Shown here one piece after another: positions 15,679-26,051 of a stretch of DNA of 64,000 nucleotides. The DNA lies in NCBI GenBank assembly GCA_027032075.1, contig JALVOC010000188.1, forward strand, positions 1 to 64,000, in the 5' to 3' direction. Origin of the DNA: Chromatiales bacterium. Its GTDB lineage: Bacteria > Pseudomonadota > Gammaproteobacteria > UBA6429 > Thiohalophilaceae. The position numbers and the translations under genes were made by a program. A model generated the notes under the pieces. That model made no database searches. It saw only the letters and a list, made by a program, of their open reading frames with translations, and was not told the DNA's origin. Numbering within the stretch: position 1 is the stretch's first letter; the number at the start of each line of letters is the position of its first letter.

Positions 15679-18495
15679 ATGTCCAACACCGCCGGGCAAA
15701 AAAAATATGTGTTTTCCTTTCAGGAAGGGGACGGCAGGAACAAACAGCTGCTTGGTGGCAAGGGGGCCAATTTATGCGAAATGACCCAGATCGGGCTTAA
15801 TGTCCCGCCGGGTTTCGTCATCAGCACAGAAGCCTGCCTGAGTTATCTGGCGTCAGAAGAACGACGACTCCCTGACGGTTTGATGGACGCAGTAAAAGAA
15901 CAGATGCAGGCCCTGGAACAGGCGACAGGCAAGGGATTCGGCGATGGAGAGAACCCGTTGCTGGTGTCGGTGCGCTCCGGCTCGGCGATGTCGATGCCCG
16001 GAATGATGGACACCATTCTCAATCTTGGACTGAATTCAACCACGCTGGCAGGTGAAATCAGACAGACCGGCGATCCCCGTTTTGGTTATGACGCCTACCG
16101 CCGCTTCATTCAACTGTTCGGAAAAATCGCTCTGGACGTACCGGATGAGTTGTTCGATGAACAATTCCAGGCAGTCAAGGAAGAAGTGGGTGCCAGGGAG
16201 GATATCGCCCTGGCAGCGGAGGATATGCAACGCATCAGCGAACGGTTTCTCGAAGTCGTGCAAAAACACACGGGCCACCCCTTCCCGGAAGATCCTTATG
16301 AGCAACTGGAAATCGCCATCCAGGCCGTGTTCAAGTCCTGGATGGGTAAACGCGCCATCGACTACCGGCGTGAATTCAATATCACCCCGGAGATGGCCAA
16401 CGGTACGGCGGTCAATATCGTCACCATGGTCTTCGGCAACCGGGGTAACGACAGTGCCACCGGTGTCGCCTTTACCCGCAACCCCGCCACCGGTGAAAAC
16501 AGTTTGTTTGGCGAATACCTGGTCAATGCCCAGGGAGAGGACGTGGTTGCCGGCATACGCACCCCCAAGCCCATTCATAAAATGGAAACGGAAATGCCGG
16601 AGCTTTTCCAGCAACTGCAAACATTACGCAACAAGCTGGAAGAACACTACAAAGAAGTCCAGGATTTCGAATTCACCATCGAGAAGGGCACGCTGTATTG
16701 CCTGCAGACCCGTAACGGCAAAATGAATGCCGCGGCGATGGTGCGCACCTCGGTGGAAATGAAACGCGAGGGGTTAATCGATCGTGATCAGGCGCTGTTG
16801 CGCATCAATCCCAGCCACCTGGAACAGATGCTCTATCCACGACTCGATGCCGCTGCCCATGCAGAACCGATCGGCCAGGGACTGCCCGCCTCCCCCGGTG
16901 CCGCGTGTGGACAGGTGGTATTCGATGCGGATCGTGCGGAGATGCTGGGCAAACAGGGACAACGCGTTATTCTGCTTCGCGAGGAGACCAAACCGGAAGA
17001 TATCCACGGCTTTTTTGCCGCCCAGGGCATCCTCACCAGCCGTGGCGGCAAAACATCCCATGCGGCGGTGGTCGCCCGTGGCATGGGCAAACCCTGTGTC
17101 GCCGGTGCCGAAGGCATTCATGTGGATGTGCAGCTGCGTGAAGCCTTTGCCGGCGATACCGTTCTCAAAGAAGGGGATCTGATCACCATCGATGGCACTT
17201 CGGGAAAGGTCTACCTTGGCGAGATCCCGATGGTCGAAGCCGACTTTTCCGTTGAACTCGAGATCTTGCTCAAGTGGGCGGACGATACCGCCCGCCTGCA
17301 GGTCATGGCCAATGCCGATACGGAAAAGGATGCCCAGCGGGCATTGAAATACGGCGCCAAAGGCATCGGCCTGTGCCGCACCGAACGCATGTTCAATGCA
17401 GCGGATCGCCTGCCGCTGGTGCTGGAAATGATCGTGGCCGAGAGCCGGGAACAACGCCAACGGGCACTGGATCGGCTGTTGCCCATCCAGCGTGCCGATT
17501 TCAAGGCATTGTTCAGCGTGATGTCGCCACAACGCGTCACCATCCGCTTGCTGGATCCACCCATCCATGAATTTCTTCCCTCGGAACAACAATTGCTGGA
17601 TGATCTTGAACAGTTACACCACTTGCACGATACCGTGCGCGGCATGGAAGTATTGTCGAATACCGCCAGATTATTGCATCCGGAAAACCAGCCCGCCGGG
17701 GAAACACCAAAACGGCGTATCACCGACAAGATATTTACCGATACCCGCCTGGTGGATGACGTTATCGCAAAAAAAGAGGCAATGCTGAAAAAAGTACGCA
17801 CCCTGCATGAGATCAACCCCATGCTCGGCCATCGTGGTGTGCGCTTGGGGATCACCTTTCCCGAGATCTACATGATGCAGATCCGCGCCATCCTCGAAGC
17901 CGCTGCCGAATGCGGCAAACTGGGTATCGAGGTGCATCCGGAGATCATGGTGCCGCAAGTCTGCACCGCACAGGAATTAAAACGGGTGCGCGGCTACGTG
18001 GACACGATTAAGGAAAAAGTGGAAGAAAGATCCGGCATCAAGCTGGATATCAAATTCGGCACCATGATCGAGGTCGTGCGCGCCTGCATGCGCGCTGAGC
18101 ATCTGGCCGAGGTGGCGGAGTTCTTCTCCTTTGGAACCAACGATTTGACCCAGGCCACCTTTTCTTTTTCCCGCGAGGACGCGGAAAACAAATTCCTGCC
18201 GATGTATAACGAATCAGGTATCCTGCAGGACAACCCGTTTGAAGTCCTGGACATCAAGGGTGTGGGCAAACTGATGAAACTGGCGGTGGATTGGGGACGC
18301 AATACCCGCAAGGATCTGCTGGTGGGGATCTGCGGTGAACACGGCGGTCATCCCAAATCGATCCGTTTCTGTCACCAGGTGGGACTCAATTATGTCTCCT
18401 GTTCCGCCCCGCGGGTTCCCATTGCCAGACTGGCAGCCGCCCATGCCGCGTTGCTGGAAAAAGACGCAAAGCATACCGAGAGTTGTGCCGCATGA
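15679..18495 (+). CDS. ppdK: Pyruvate, phosphate dikinase
   Basis: Cytoplasmic enzyme interconverting pyruvate + ATP + Pi and PEP + AMP + PPi. The 938 residues contain the N-terminal ATP-grasp domain (GGKGANLCEMT; VRSGSAMSMPGMMDT). The swivelling phosphohistidine domain has RGGKTSHAAVVARGMG (His461; the regulatory Thr position is Thr459). The C-terminal PEP/pyruvate TIM barrel has GLCRTERMF, GHRGVRLG, SFGTNDLTQ and a Cys-containing GICGEHGG. All key residues are present; the Lys in GGKTSH replaces the more common Met. The ATG at 15679 has a weak AGGGA site. It is a single gene with no PDRP-type regulator adjacent. Together with PEPC at 50 kb it gives a route between C3 and C4 pools. Confidence 0.97.
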   Translation: MSNTAGQKKYVFSFQEGDGRNKQLLGGKGANLCEMTQIGLNVPPGFVISTEACLSYLASEERRLPDGLMDAVKEQMQALEQATGKGFGDGENPLLVSVRSGSAMSMPGMMDTILNLGLNSTTLAGEIRQTGDPRFGYDAYRRFIQLFGKIALDVPDELFDEQFQAVKEEVGAREDIALAAEDMQRISERFLEVVQKHTGHPFPEDPYEQLEIAIQAVFKSWMGKRAIDYRREFNITPEMANGTAVNIVTMVFGNRGNDSATGVAFTRNPATGENSLFGEYLVNAQGEDVVAGIRTPKPIHKMETEMPELFQQLQTLRNKLEEHYKEVQDFEFTIEKGTLYCLQTRNGKMNAAAMVRTSVEMKREGLIDRDQALLRINPSHLEQMLYPRLDAAAHAEPIGQGLPASPGAACGQVVFDADRAEMLGKQGQRVILLREETKPEDIHGFFAAQGILTSRGGKTSHAAVVARGMGKPCVAGAEGIHVDVQLREAFAGDTVLKEGDLITIDGTSGKVYLGEIPMVEADFSVELEILLKWADDTARLQVMANADTEKDAQRALKYGAKGIGLCRTERMFNAADRLPLVLEMIVAESREQRQRALDRLLPIQRADFKALFSVMSPQRVTIRLLDPPIHEFLPSEQQLLDDLEQLHHLHDTVRGMEVLSNTARLLHPENQPAGETPKRRITDKIFTDTRLVDDVIAKKEAMLKKVRTLHEINPMLGHRGVRLGITFPEIYMMQIRAILEAAAECGKLGIEVHPEIMVPQVCTAQELKRVRGYVDTIKEKVEERSGIKLDIKFGTMIEVVRACMRAEHLAEVAEFFSFGTNDLTQATFSFSREDAENKFLPMYNESGILQDNPFEVLDIKGVGKLMKLAVDWGRNTRKDLLVGICGEHGGHPKSIRFCHQVGLNYVSCSAPRVPIARLAAAHAALLEKDAKHTESCAA

Positions 18496-18992
18496 GTCTG
18501 TAAAACCGAGCGGAAAAGGTGCCCACTTCGATACGAGGCATGACCTCACCTGCAAACAGATTTTGCAAAATGATGAGCGCGACGCCCGCAAAGCTGATCC
18601 CGCCGAGATTTTTTATTTCCTTACTGCGTCATAAGCGGTTGTCATTCCAATTGCTATACCGGCGGGAAATGGTGAAGAGGACTTTCCACAGGTTTCATGC
18701 CGGTAAAACAGTTGCTGCGGCTCAATATACCTGCTGGCCGGTACCCGATCCCCAATAAAACCCGTAAAAATGTTAAGATTTTGGTCCAATTTGACTAATT
18801 TCTTATAATAATTGGTCGATAAATCTGGTAATCGCGGGTAAAACAGCGGACGGGCAGACGATTCGGGTTTTAGCATGGCATCTGGATTTGTATAAGCTAT
18901 TGTTTTAACAGGCATAACTAACACAACAGCGGTGTTTTCTGTTGAACGGCATTCCAAACAAACTTGACAATAAAAGGCGAGCAGCCAGGTCG
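18496..18992. other. Long leader/intergenic region before the Ser/Thr kinase
   Basis: About 500 bases. No terminator hairpin is evident after ppdK. A good promoter sits at 18781-18809, leaving a leader of roughly 177 nt before the kinase ATG. Open frames here are short, lack ribosome-binding sites and look non-coding. The AT-rich part around the promoter contains TTGGTCCAA and a second TTGGTC. Confidence 0.5.
18781..18809 (+). promoter_or_regulatory. Predicted sigma70 promoter of the Ser/Thr kinase
   Basis: TTGGTC (18781-18786), a 17-base spacer and a perfect TATAAT (18804-18809). It is the strongest promoter-like match in the ppdK-kinase interval. Confidence 0.6.
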
Positions 18993-21617
18993 ATGGCGTC
19001 TGATATCCATATTCCCGGTTACGAAATCAAATATCTGCTGGGACGTGGCGGGATGGCAGCTGTTTATCTGGCGATTCAGGAAAGTTTCGGCCGCGAGGTG
19101 GCACTGAAAATCCTGGCACCCGATCATCATGCCGATGAAGAGTTTTCCAAGCGCTTCCTGCGCGAGGCGAGCATTGTCAGCCGCCTGGTGCACCCCAACA
19201 TCGTCACGGTTTACGACGTGGGCATCCACGAAGGGTATCACTACCTCTCCATGGAGTTTATTCCCGGCCAGGATTTGAAAGAGGCCCATCCTTCGCTCTC
19301 AAAAAGTGATGTTGTGCGGATCATCAAGGATGTTGCGCAGGCACTGGAATACGCTTCCAACAAGGGTTACGTGCACCGCGACATCAAACCGGAAAACATC
19401 ATGCTGCACGAGGATGGCCGCGTCATCCTCACCGATTTTGGTATTGCACGCGGTCACGACACCACCACGGGCGTGACCCAGACGGGCAAGGCGATCGGCA
19501 CTCCCCATTACATGAGCCCGGAACAGACCAAGGGGCTGAAGGTGGATCGCCGTTCTGACATCTACAGTCTGGGGGTGGTGTTATATCAGATGCTCACCGG
19601 TTTCGTACCGTACGATGCGCCATCGGCGGTTGCCGTGGGAATAAAACATATCACGGCGGCGATCCCGCGCTTGCCGCAAGGGCAGGAAATTCTCCAGCCC
19701 ATCATCAACACCTGCCTCTCGAAAAATCCGGATCACCGTTTCCAGACAGCCGCCGAGCTTATCGAGGCACTGGATGCGATAAGCGAAGAAAAGCTGGCCG
19801 CAATGGACGCCAGAGCCGCCGCTTTTCGCCAGTTGGGACAGGATGATCAATCTGAAACCATGCTCGATTCCGCAATCTCGGACGAAGTCATCGCAGCGGT
19901 TTCCTCGCCGCAGAAAAAGGCTGCCACCCCGTCTCCCAAAAAGGCGATCACCAATCCACCGCTGAACACACCGTCGCAACCCAAACGCCGCCGCCTGCTG
20001 CTGTTTCTGCTGCTGCTCAGCGTCATCGTCTGGGCCGGCTTCCAGAAACAGGACAGGCTCGTTCCGCTCTGGCACCACTGGCAGCAAAAACTGCTTGCCA
20101 GACTCGCGCCACCTCCCGCGGCACCCCCTCCGACAGCAGCGGAGGAAACCACCCTGCCGGAAAATACAGGCCTGGCCACCCTGGATGCCTCTCCGGCAGA
20201 AACCACTCCGTCTGTTTCCGAACCCGCCCCACCACCGGCACTCCCTTCCATGGCAGAGGAGCACCCTGCGGCTATCCCGCCTGCCGAGCCGCCGGCAACG
20301 GATCGGAGCACGCGCCCGGCCGAGGCGCCCTACCTGCCCGGCAGACAAAACACCAGGCCGCTGATCGTCAAGCCCGGCGAACGGCTCCGTCAATTACGCG
20401 CCGGCCTGGACGACCAGCCGCAGAACGCACTCGAAATGATCGCAATTTACCGGCAAATGCTGAAAAAACAGCCGCGCAATCCCGTGGCACGCAAAGGCTT
20501 GCGGGAGTTGCGCGAATGGTATGCGCAGCAAATCCAGATTGCTTTCAACAACAAGGACATCCCCAGGACGCGCCAGCTGGTCGAGATGATGAAACGGGCT
20601 TTCCCGCGGGTGTCAAACAACCCGAAATTGATCGCCCTGGAACAAAAACTGGTGCGCGCAGAACTTCTGCAGACCCATCTGCAAAAAGCACAGGACTACC
20701 TCGAGGCGGACGCCCTGACAGAACCGGCCGGGGCCAATGCACTGGAAGAACTGCGTGCCGCCCTGCTCCTCGACCCCGAAAACACTGAAGCCCAACAAGG
20801 CATACAGGACATCGCCGACACGTTTCTGAAAAAGGCAAAACAATTGAAGCGTGCCGGCAAATTCACCAAGGCAATGTCCGCCGTGGAAGCGGGGCTGCAG
20901 GCGATGGATGACAACGCCCCCCTGCTGGCATTGCGCGGTGAGTTGAAAACCGCGATCCAGCAGCAAAAACGCATCGATGCACTGCTGTCCCAGGCGGACA
21001 AACAACTCAGGGCGGGTAACCTGGTCGAACCGCAAGGCAGCAGCGCCTACGATCGCTACCGCAGGATACTGGCGAAACAGCCCAACAACCGCCGTGCCAA
21101 AAAGGGCCTGAAAAAGATCGAACGGCGACTGCTAAAACAGGCGAATACCGCCATTCAGGCCGCTCAGCTTGAACAGGCGGAAACCATCCTGGCCACGGCG
21201 GAACGCTATTTCGGGAACAGCCAATCGATCGGCAAGGCAAGAGAGCAACTGGCGCAGGCCATTGACGCGATCCGGCCGAAGATCACCAAAATCGTCTTCA
21301 GCGGCAGAAAACTGGTTTCCATCGACATTCCGCAGGCGAACAAACTGCAACTGGGACGCACGCTTTTCGTTGGTTTCGAATACAAGAATTTTGAAGCGGA
21401 TTCCACCCTGCTTCAGGCATTTCTCATGGATGGCACCGGCAGAATACAAATTGCACAAAAGCCGGTGATCGTCAATGGCGCATCGGGCAAACACCTTTTT
21501 GATATCGAACTGCCAGTGGATGGTTTTGCCGATGGCAGCTACCAACTCGAATTGAAGCTGGCCGGCAAGCCTGTGATCACCGCCTCTTTCCTGGTGGATA
21601 ATTTGTCTCAACCGTGA
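18993..21617 (+). CDS. Transmembrane Ser/Thr protein kinase (PknB-like)
   Basis: An 874-residue Hanks-type kinase. The kinase domain (about residues 10-275) has the Gly loop LGRGGMAAVY, Lys39, the catalytic loop HRDIKPEN (Asp130), the DFG motif at Asp148 and GTPHYMSPEQ, so it should be active. A Ser/Pro-rich linker leads to one membrane helix (about 335-351) and a Pro/Ala-rich stretch (about 370-445). A periplasmic region of helical TPR-like repeats rich in Ala, Lys and Gln follows (about 455-760). The last 110 residues look like a beta-sandwich (KLQLGRTLFVGFEYKNF). The ATG at 18993 was chosen; a TTG at 18942 would add 17 residues and has no ribosome-binding site. The next gene begins 17 bases after its stop and is probably co-transcribed. 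Substrates are unknown. Confidence 0.9.
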   Translation: MASDIHIPGYEIKYLLGRGGMAAVYLAIQESFGREVALKILAPDHHADEEFSKRFLREASIVSRLVHPNIVTVYDVGIHEGYHYLSMEFIPGQDLKEAHPSLSKSDVVRIIKDVAQALEYASNKGYVHRDIKPENIMLHEDGRVILTDFGIARGHDTTTGVTQTGKAIGTPHYMSPEQTKGLKVDRRSDIYSLGVVLYQMLTGFVPYDAPSAVAVGIKHITAAIPRLPQGQEILQPIINTCLSKNPDHRFQTAAELIEALDAISEEKLAAMDARAAAFRQLGQDDQSETMLDSAISDEVIAAVSSPQKKAATPSPKKAITNPPLNTPSQPKRRRLLLFLLLLSVIVWAGFQKQDRLVPLWHHWQQKLLARLAPPPAAPPPTAAEETTLPENTGLATLDASPAETTPSVSEPAPPPALPSMAEEHPAAIPPAEPPATDRSTRPAEAPYLPGRQNTRPLIVKPGERLRQLRAGLDDQPQNALEMIAIYRQMLKKQPRNPVARKGLRELREWYAQQIQIAFNNKDIPRTRQLVEMMKRAFPRVSNNPKLIALEQKLVRAELLQTHLQKAQDYLEADALTEPAGANALEELRAALLLDPENTEAQQGIQDIADTFLKKAKQLKRAGKFTKAMSAVEAGLQAMDDNAPLLALRGELKTAIQQQKRIDALLSQADKQLRAGNLVEPQGSSAYDRYRRILAKQPNNRRAKKGLKKIERRLLKQANTAIQAAQLEQAETILATAERYFGNSQSIGKAREQLAQAIDAIRPKITKIVFSGRKLVSIDIPQANKLQLGRTLFVGFEYKNFEADSTLLQAFLMDGTGRIQIAQKPVIVNGASGKHLFDIELPVDGFADGSYQLELKLAGKPVITASFLVDNLSQP

Positions 21618-21634
21618 ACGAAAGGAATACACAC

Positions 21635-22396
21635 ATGTTGCGATTTGTGATGCTGTTATCGGGGTTGTTACTGCTCCTTGGCTGTCAGACACCAGCCACC
21701 ATGCAGCAACTGCAAAACAAAAACCAAACGTTACAGGTCAAACTGAAGAGGGCCAATCAGCAAATATCCAAATTGCAAACCGACAAGCAGAAACTGCGGA
21801 CCGATCTGGATGAGGCGCAGCGTGTCATCGATGTCATGAGCGAGGAAAAAAGCGCGCGGGTCAAGGAAGCCACTACCCTGCGTGCGGAGGTGCGTCAGTT
21901 CATCCAGCGCCAGATAGACAGTCTGAAGGCTTTTCTGCTCAACAGCAATCTGCTCGATTATGTCGGCGGCGAACTGGTAAGACGGAAGAAATACGACAAC
22001 CGCCCCATTATGCTGGTCGATCTCGAAAACAGGATCCCCCGGGCCGGCGTACTCACCGGTGTCGGTGGTTACTTTGTCAAACCCACCCAGCTGGTGGTCA
22101 AGGTATTACGCCCGGTGAACAATAAACTGATCGTCATATGGGAAAGCCGCCCGATCGCGGTCAACAGAACCGGCCTGGTCAAAATCGGTTTCCCTGTTAC
22201 CATTGGTGTCGAGAAAGGGGACGTACTTGGCTACTATTTCCCCAAGGTCGCCACCGTCAGCTTTGATACCGGCACGGCAGACACCCGCTACCTGAACAAA
22301 AACCTGCGCCCCGGCACCAGGTTCAGCATCTCCTCGTTGGATGGCGAGGATGAACGCAGAGCGTATTCACTTGGTGTCTACGGCCTGCTGAAATAG
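21635..22396 (+). CDS. Coiled-coil lipoprotein, partner of the kinase gene
   Basis: A 253-residue lipoprotein not recognised as a named family. The signal ends in lipobox LLGC, followed by a heptad-like coiled coil (about residues 25-95, Gln/Lys/Leu-rich). A C-terminal beta-rich domain (about 115-253) contains YVGGELVRRKKYDN and RAGVLTGVGGYFV. The ATG at 21635 has AAGGAA nine bases upstream; a GTG at 21614 overlaps the kinase stop. It follows the kinase by 17 bases and is closed by a strong terminator, so the two form a bicistronic unit. A likely reading is a periplasmic ligand or scaffold for the kinase's extracytoplasmic domain, but that is inference from position only. Confidence 0.8.
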   Translation: MLRFVMLLSGLLLLLGCQTPATMQQLQNKNQTLQVKLKRANQQISKLQTDKQKLRTDLDEAQRVIDVMSEEKSARVKEATTLRAEVRQFIQRQIDSLKAFLLNSNLLDYVGGELVRRKKYDNRPIMLVDLENRIPRAGVLTGVGGYFVKPTQLVVKVLRPVNNKLIVIWESRPIAVNRTGLVKIGFPVTIGVEKGDVLGYYFPKVATVSFDTGTADTRYLNKNLRPGTRFSISSLDGEDERRAYSLGVYGLLK

Positions 22397-22413
22397 GCTG
22401 CCGTCACAAACAA

Positions 22414-22441
22414 AAAACCCCGGCACGCACGCCGGGGTTTT
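22414..22441. terminator. Bidirectional intrinsic terminator
   Basis: AAAACCCCGGC and GCCGGGGTTTT form an 11-bp stem with a six-base loop, with A- and T-tracts on opposite sides. It lies between the convergent lipoprotein gene and guaB and can serve both. Confidence 0.9.
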
Positions 22442-22466
22442 CCATTGCAAGCGGACAACAGTTGGA

Positions 22467-23957
<1,491 letters not shown>

Positions 23958-23998
23958 TCAATTATAAATAATCTGAATGGGCGGGTAAATAACTCGGG

Positions 23999-24007
23999 AG
24001 TATAACA
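23999..24007 (-). promoter_or_regulatory. Candidate extended -10 promoter of guaB
   Basis: In the minus-strand reading TGT directly precedes TATACT (24004-23999), an extended -10 element. No good -35 is found at 17 bases; TTGGCA occurs 20 bases upstream. The implied leader is about 62 nt. Confidence 0.4.
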
Positions 24008-24171
24008 TCATCCCGGAAGGCGGTTGCCAAGCCCAGCCTGAACCTCCATAATGCTCTGACCCGGTCAGAAATAAAAAAAGTACCCCTGGCCGAAAATAAA
24101 AAAATAACCTGCCTGCCGCTGATGCAGGCTGAAATACCATCATAATACCAAGCGATTCCCTGGAGGACCCA

Positions 24172-24474
24172 ATGAAAAAGATTCCTTTATTAATTGTTGC
24201 TGCCGCCCTGAGCCTGAGCGCTTGTGCATCTGGCCCCGTACATAGCAAGGATGAAGCCCTGAATGCGATCAAAGCCGCAGAACAGGCAAACAAAAAAGCC
24301 AAAAGCGTCGGAAACGAATGGAAAAATACCGGCAAGATTATTAAAAAGGCCAAAGCTGCACTCAAAAAAGCTGACTATGACAAAGCCATCAAGCTGGCCA
24401 ATAAAGCCAGAAACGAGGGCATCAATGCGGTCAAACAGCATGAAGAACAGAAAAACGCTTCACAACGTTTGTAA
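24172..24474 (+). CDS. Small SoxK-like (SoxXA-binding type) lipoprotein
   Basis: A 100-residue lipoprotein with signal MKKIPLLIVAAALSLSAC and a mature part made of one helical hairpin rich in Ala, Lys and Asn. The segment AEQANKKAKSVGNEWKNTG, followed by KKADYDKAIKLANKA, resembles the SoxXA-binding protein SoxK of sulfur-oxidising Gammaproteobacteria, judged from memory. No sox genes are in this window, so a sulfur role is only suggested. It may instead be a general small periplasmic helical protein (DUF4398-like). GGAGGA four bases before the ATG gives strong translation initiation. It is a monocistronic gene with its own terminator, between guaB and xseA. Confidence 0.7.
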   Translation: MKKIPLLIVAAALSLSACASGPVHSKDEALNAIKAAEQANKKAKSVGNEWKNTGKIIKKAKAALKKADYDKAIKLANKARNEGINAVKQHEEQKNASQRL

Positions 24475-24490
24475 CACCACGCGCATGAAT

Positions 24491-24518
24491 AAAAAGGCCG
24501 GGAAATCCCGGCCTTTTT
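24491..24518 (+). terminator. Intrinsic terminator after the SoxK-like gene
   Basis: AAAAAGGCCGGGA and TCCCGGCCTTTTT make a 13-bp stem with a two-base loop, ending in six Ts, 17 bases after the stop codon. Confidence 0.92.
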
Positions 24519-24680
24519 TATTTGTCCCGGCCCGAAAAAAACAGCATCCCGCCGATCCCTCTGACAATGCTGCAATACGATCAGGACCTGGTTCACCCTT
24601 TAGCAATTCCCGCGTGATTTTCTGATTTCCCCTTCCCGCAGTCAGTTTTCTCAACCGTCGCGGCAGGCTATGATGCCTGT

Positions 24681-26051
24681 ATGTCTCAACCGTTCGATTC
24701 CGATCTTACTTCCTCGCGCGACATCTACAGCGTCAGCCGCCTGAACCGCGAAGTGCGTACCGTGCTGGAGGGCAGCTTCCCGCTCATCTGGCTGGAAGGC
24801 GAGCTGTCCAATCTGGCACGCCCCGCTTCCGGCCACTGGTATTTCACCCTCAAGGATGAGGCGGCACAGGTGCGCTGCGCCATGTTCCGCAATCGCAACA
24901 TGCTGGTGAAATGCCGCCCCGAGGACGGCATGCAGGTACTGGTGCGGGCCCGTATCGGCCTGTACGAGGCACGGGGTGAATACCAGCTGATCATCGAACA
25001 TATGGAAGAAGCCGGGGACGGTGCCTTGCGGCGGGCCTTCGAGCAGCTCAAGCAAAAACTGCAACAGGCCGGTTTGTTCGACCCGGCGCATAAACGGCCG
25101 CTACCCTCCCTGCCGTCCCGTATCGGGGTGATCACCTCCCCCAGCGGCGCCGCCATCCGCGATATCCTCACCACGCTGAAACGCCGCTTTCCCGCCATCC
25201 CGCTGGTCGTCTACCCGGTGCCGGTGCAAGGCAGCGGGTCCGCGGAAAAAATTGCCCGGATGATTCGTCTGGCGGGTGAACGGAACGAATGTGACGTATT
25301 GTTACTGGCGCGCGGTGGCGGTTCGCTGGAGGATTTGTGGGCCTTCAACGAAGAAGTGGTGGCCCGTGCGATATTTGACTGCCCGATTCCCATCGTCAGC
25401 GGTATTGGCCACGAAGTGGATGTGACGATAGCCGATTTTGTCGCCGATCAACGCGCGCCCACACCCACCGCGGCCGCCGAACTGGTGTCGCCCGATCAGG
25501 AGGAATGGCGACTCCGTCTGCTGCAGTTGCAAACCCGCTTGCGGCGCACCCTGCAACAGCAGCTGGCGCAACGGCAACAGCATTTGAAATGGCTCATCGC
25601 CCGCCTGCCGCATCCCGGGCGGCGGGTGGAGGAATGGCTGCAACGGCTGGACGATCTGGAACTGCGCCGCAACAACGCGATGCAGAACCTGCTGCGTCAC
25701 CGGCAGGCGCACACCAGGATGTTGCATGAACGTTTACAGCAATTCTCCCCTTCACAACGCCTGCAACGGCTGGTGCTGCAATGCCGTAATCTCGCCACCC
25801 GCCTTTCCACCGCGATGCAACATCAACTGGCACGGCAACAACAACGCGTGCAGCATCTGGCACACGCGCTGGACACGGTCAGCCCGCTGGCAACCCTTTC
25901 CCGCGGTTATGCCATCGTGACCACGGAAGTGGACAAAAAGATCGTCCGGCGTGCCCGCGATGTCCGCAGCGGTGACACCCTGCGCACCCGGCTGTCTGAA
26001 GGACAACTCGTATCAACCGTGACCCGCATTGAAGATGAACAAAACGATTAG
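24681..26051 (+). CDS. xseA: Exodeoxyribonuclease VII large subunit
   Basis: Catalytic subunit of ExoVII, which degrades single-stranded DNA to short acid-soluble oligonucleotides. The N-terminal OB-fold (YSVSRLNREVRTVLEG, WLEGELSNLARPASGHWYF) is followed by the exonuclease domain (GVITSPSGAAIRDI; LLLARGGGSLEDLWAFNEE; VSGIGHEVDVTIADFVADQRAPTPTAAAE, quoted in parts). A long coiled coil (about residues 270-390) binds XseB, and the C-terminal segment contains LSRGYAIV. At 456 residues it equals E. coli XseA. Its end overlaps the next gene by 17 bases, indicating a two-gene unit. Confidence 0.97.
   Translation: MSQPFDSDLTSSRDIYSVSRLNREVRTVLEGSFPLIWLEGELSNLARPASGHWYFTLKDEAAQVRCAMFRNRNMLVKCRPEDGMQVLVRARIGLYEARGEYQLIIEHMEEAGDGALRRAFEQLKQKLQQAGLFDPAHKRPLPSLPSRIGVITSPSGAAIRDILTTLKRRFPAIPLVVYPVPVQGSGSAEKIARMIRLAGERNECDVLLLARGGGSLEDLWAFNEEVVARAIFDCPIPIVSGIGHEVDVTIADFVADQRAPTPTAAAELVSPDQEEWRLRLLQLQTRLRRTLQQQLAQRQQHLKWLIARLPHPGRRVEEWLQRLDDLELRRNNAMQNLLRHRQAHTRMLHERLQQFSPSQRLQRLVLQCRNLATRLSTAMQHQLARQQQRVQHLAHALDTVSPLATLSRGYAIVTTEVDKKIVRRARDVRSGDTLRTRLSEGQLVSTVTRIEDEQND

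Noticed and set aside
18613-18957. A 114-codon minus-strand frame upstream of the kinase
   Set aside because: It overlaps the kinase promoter region and has no start signals or recognisable sequence.
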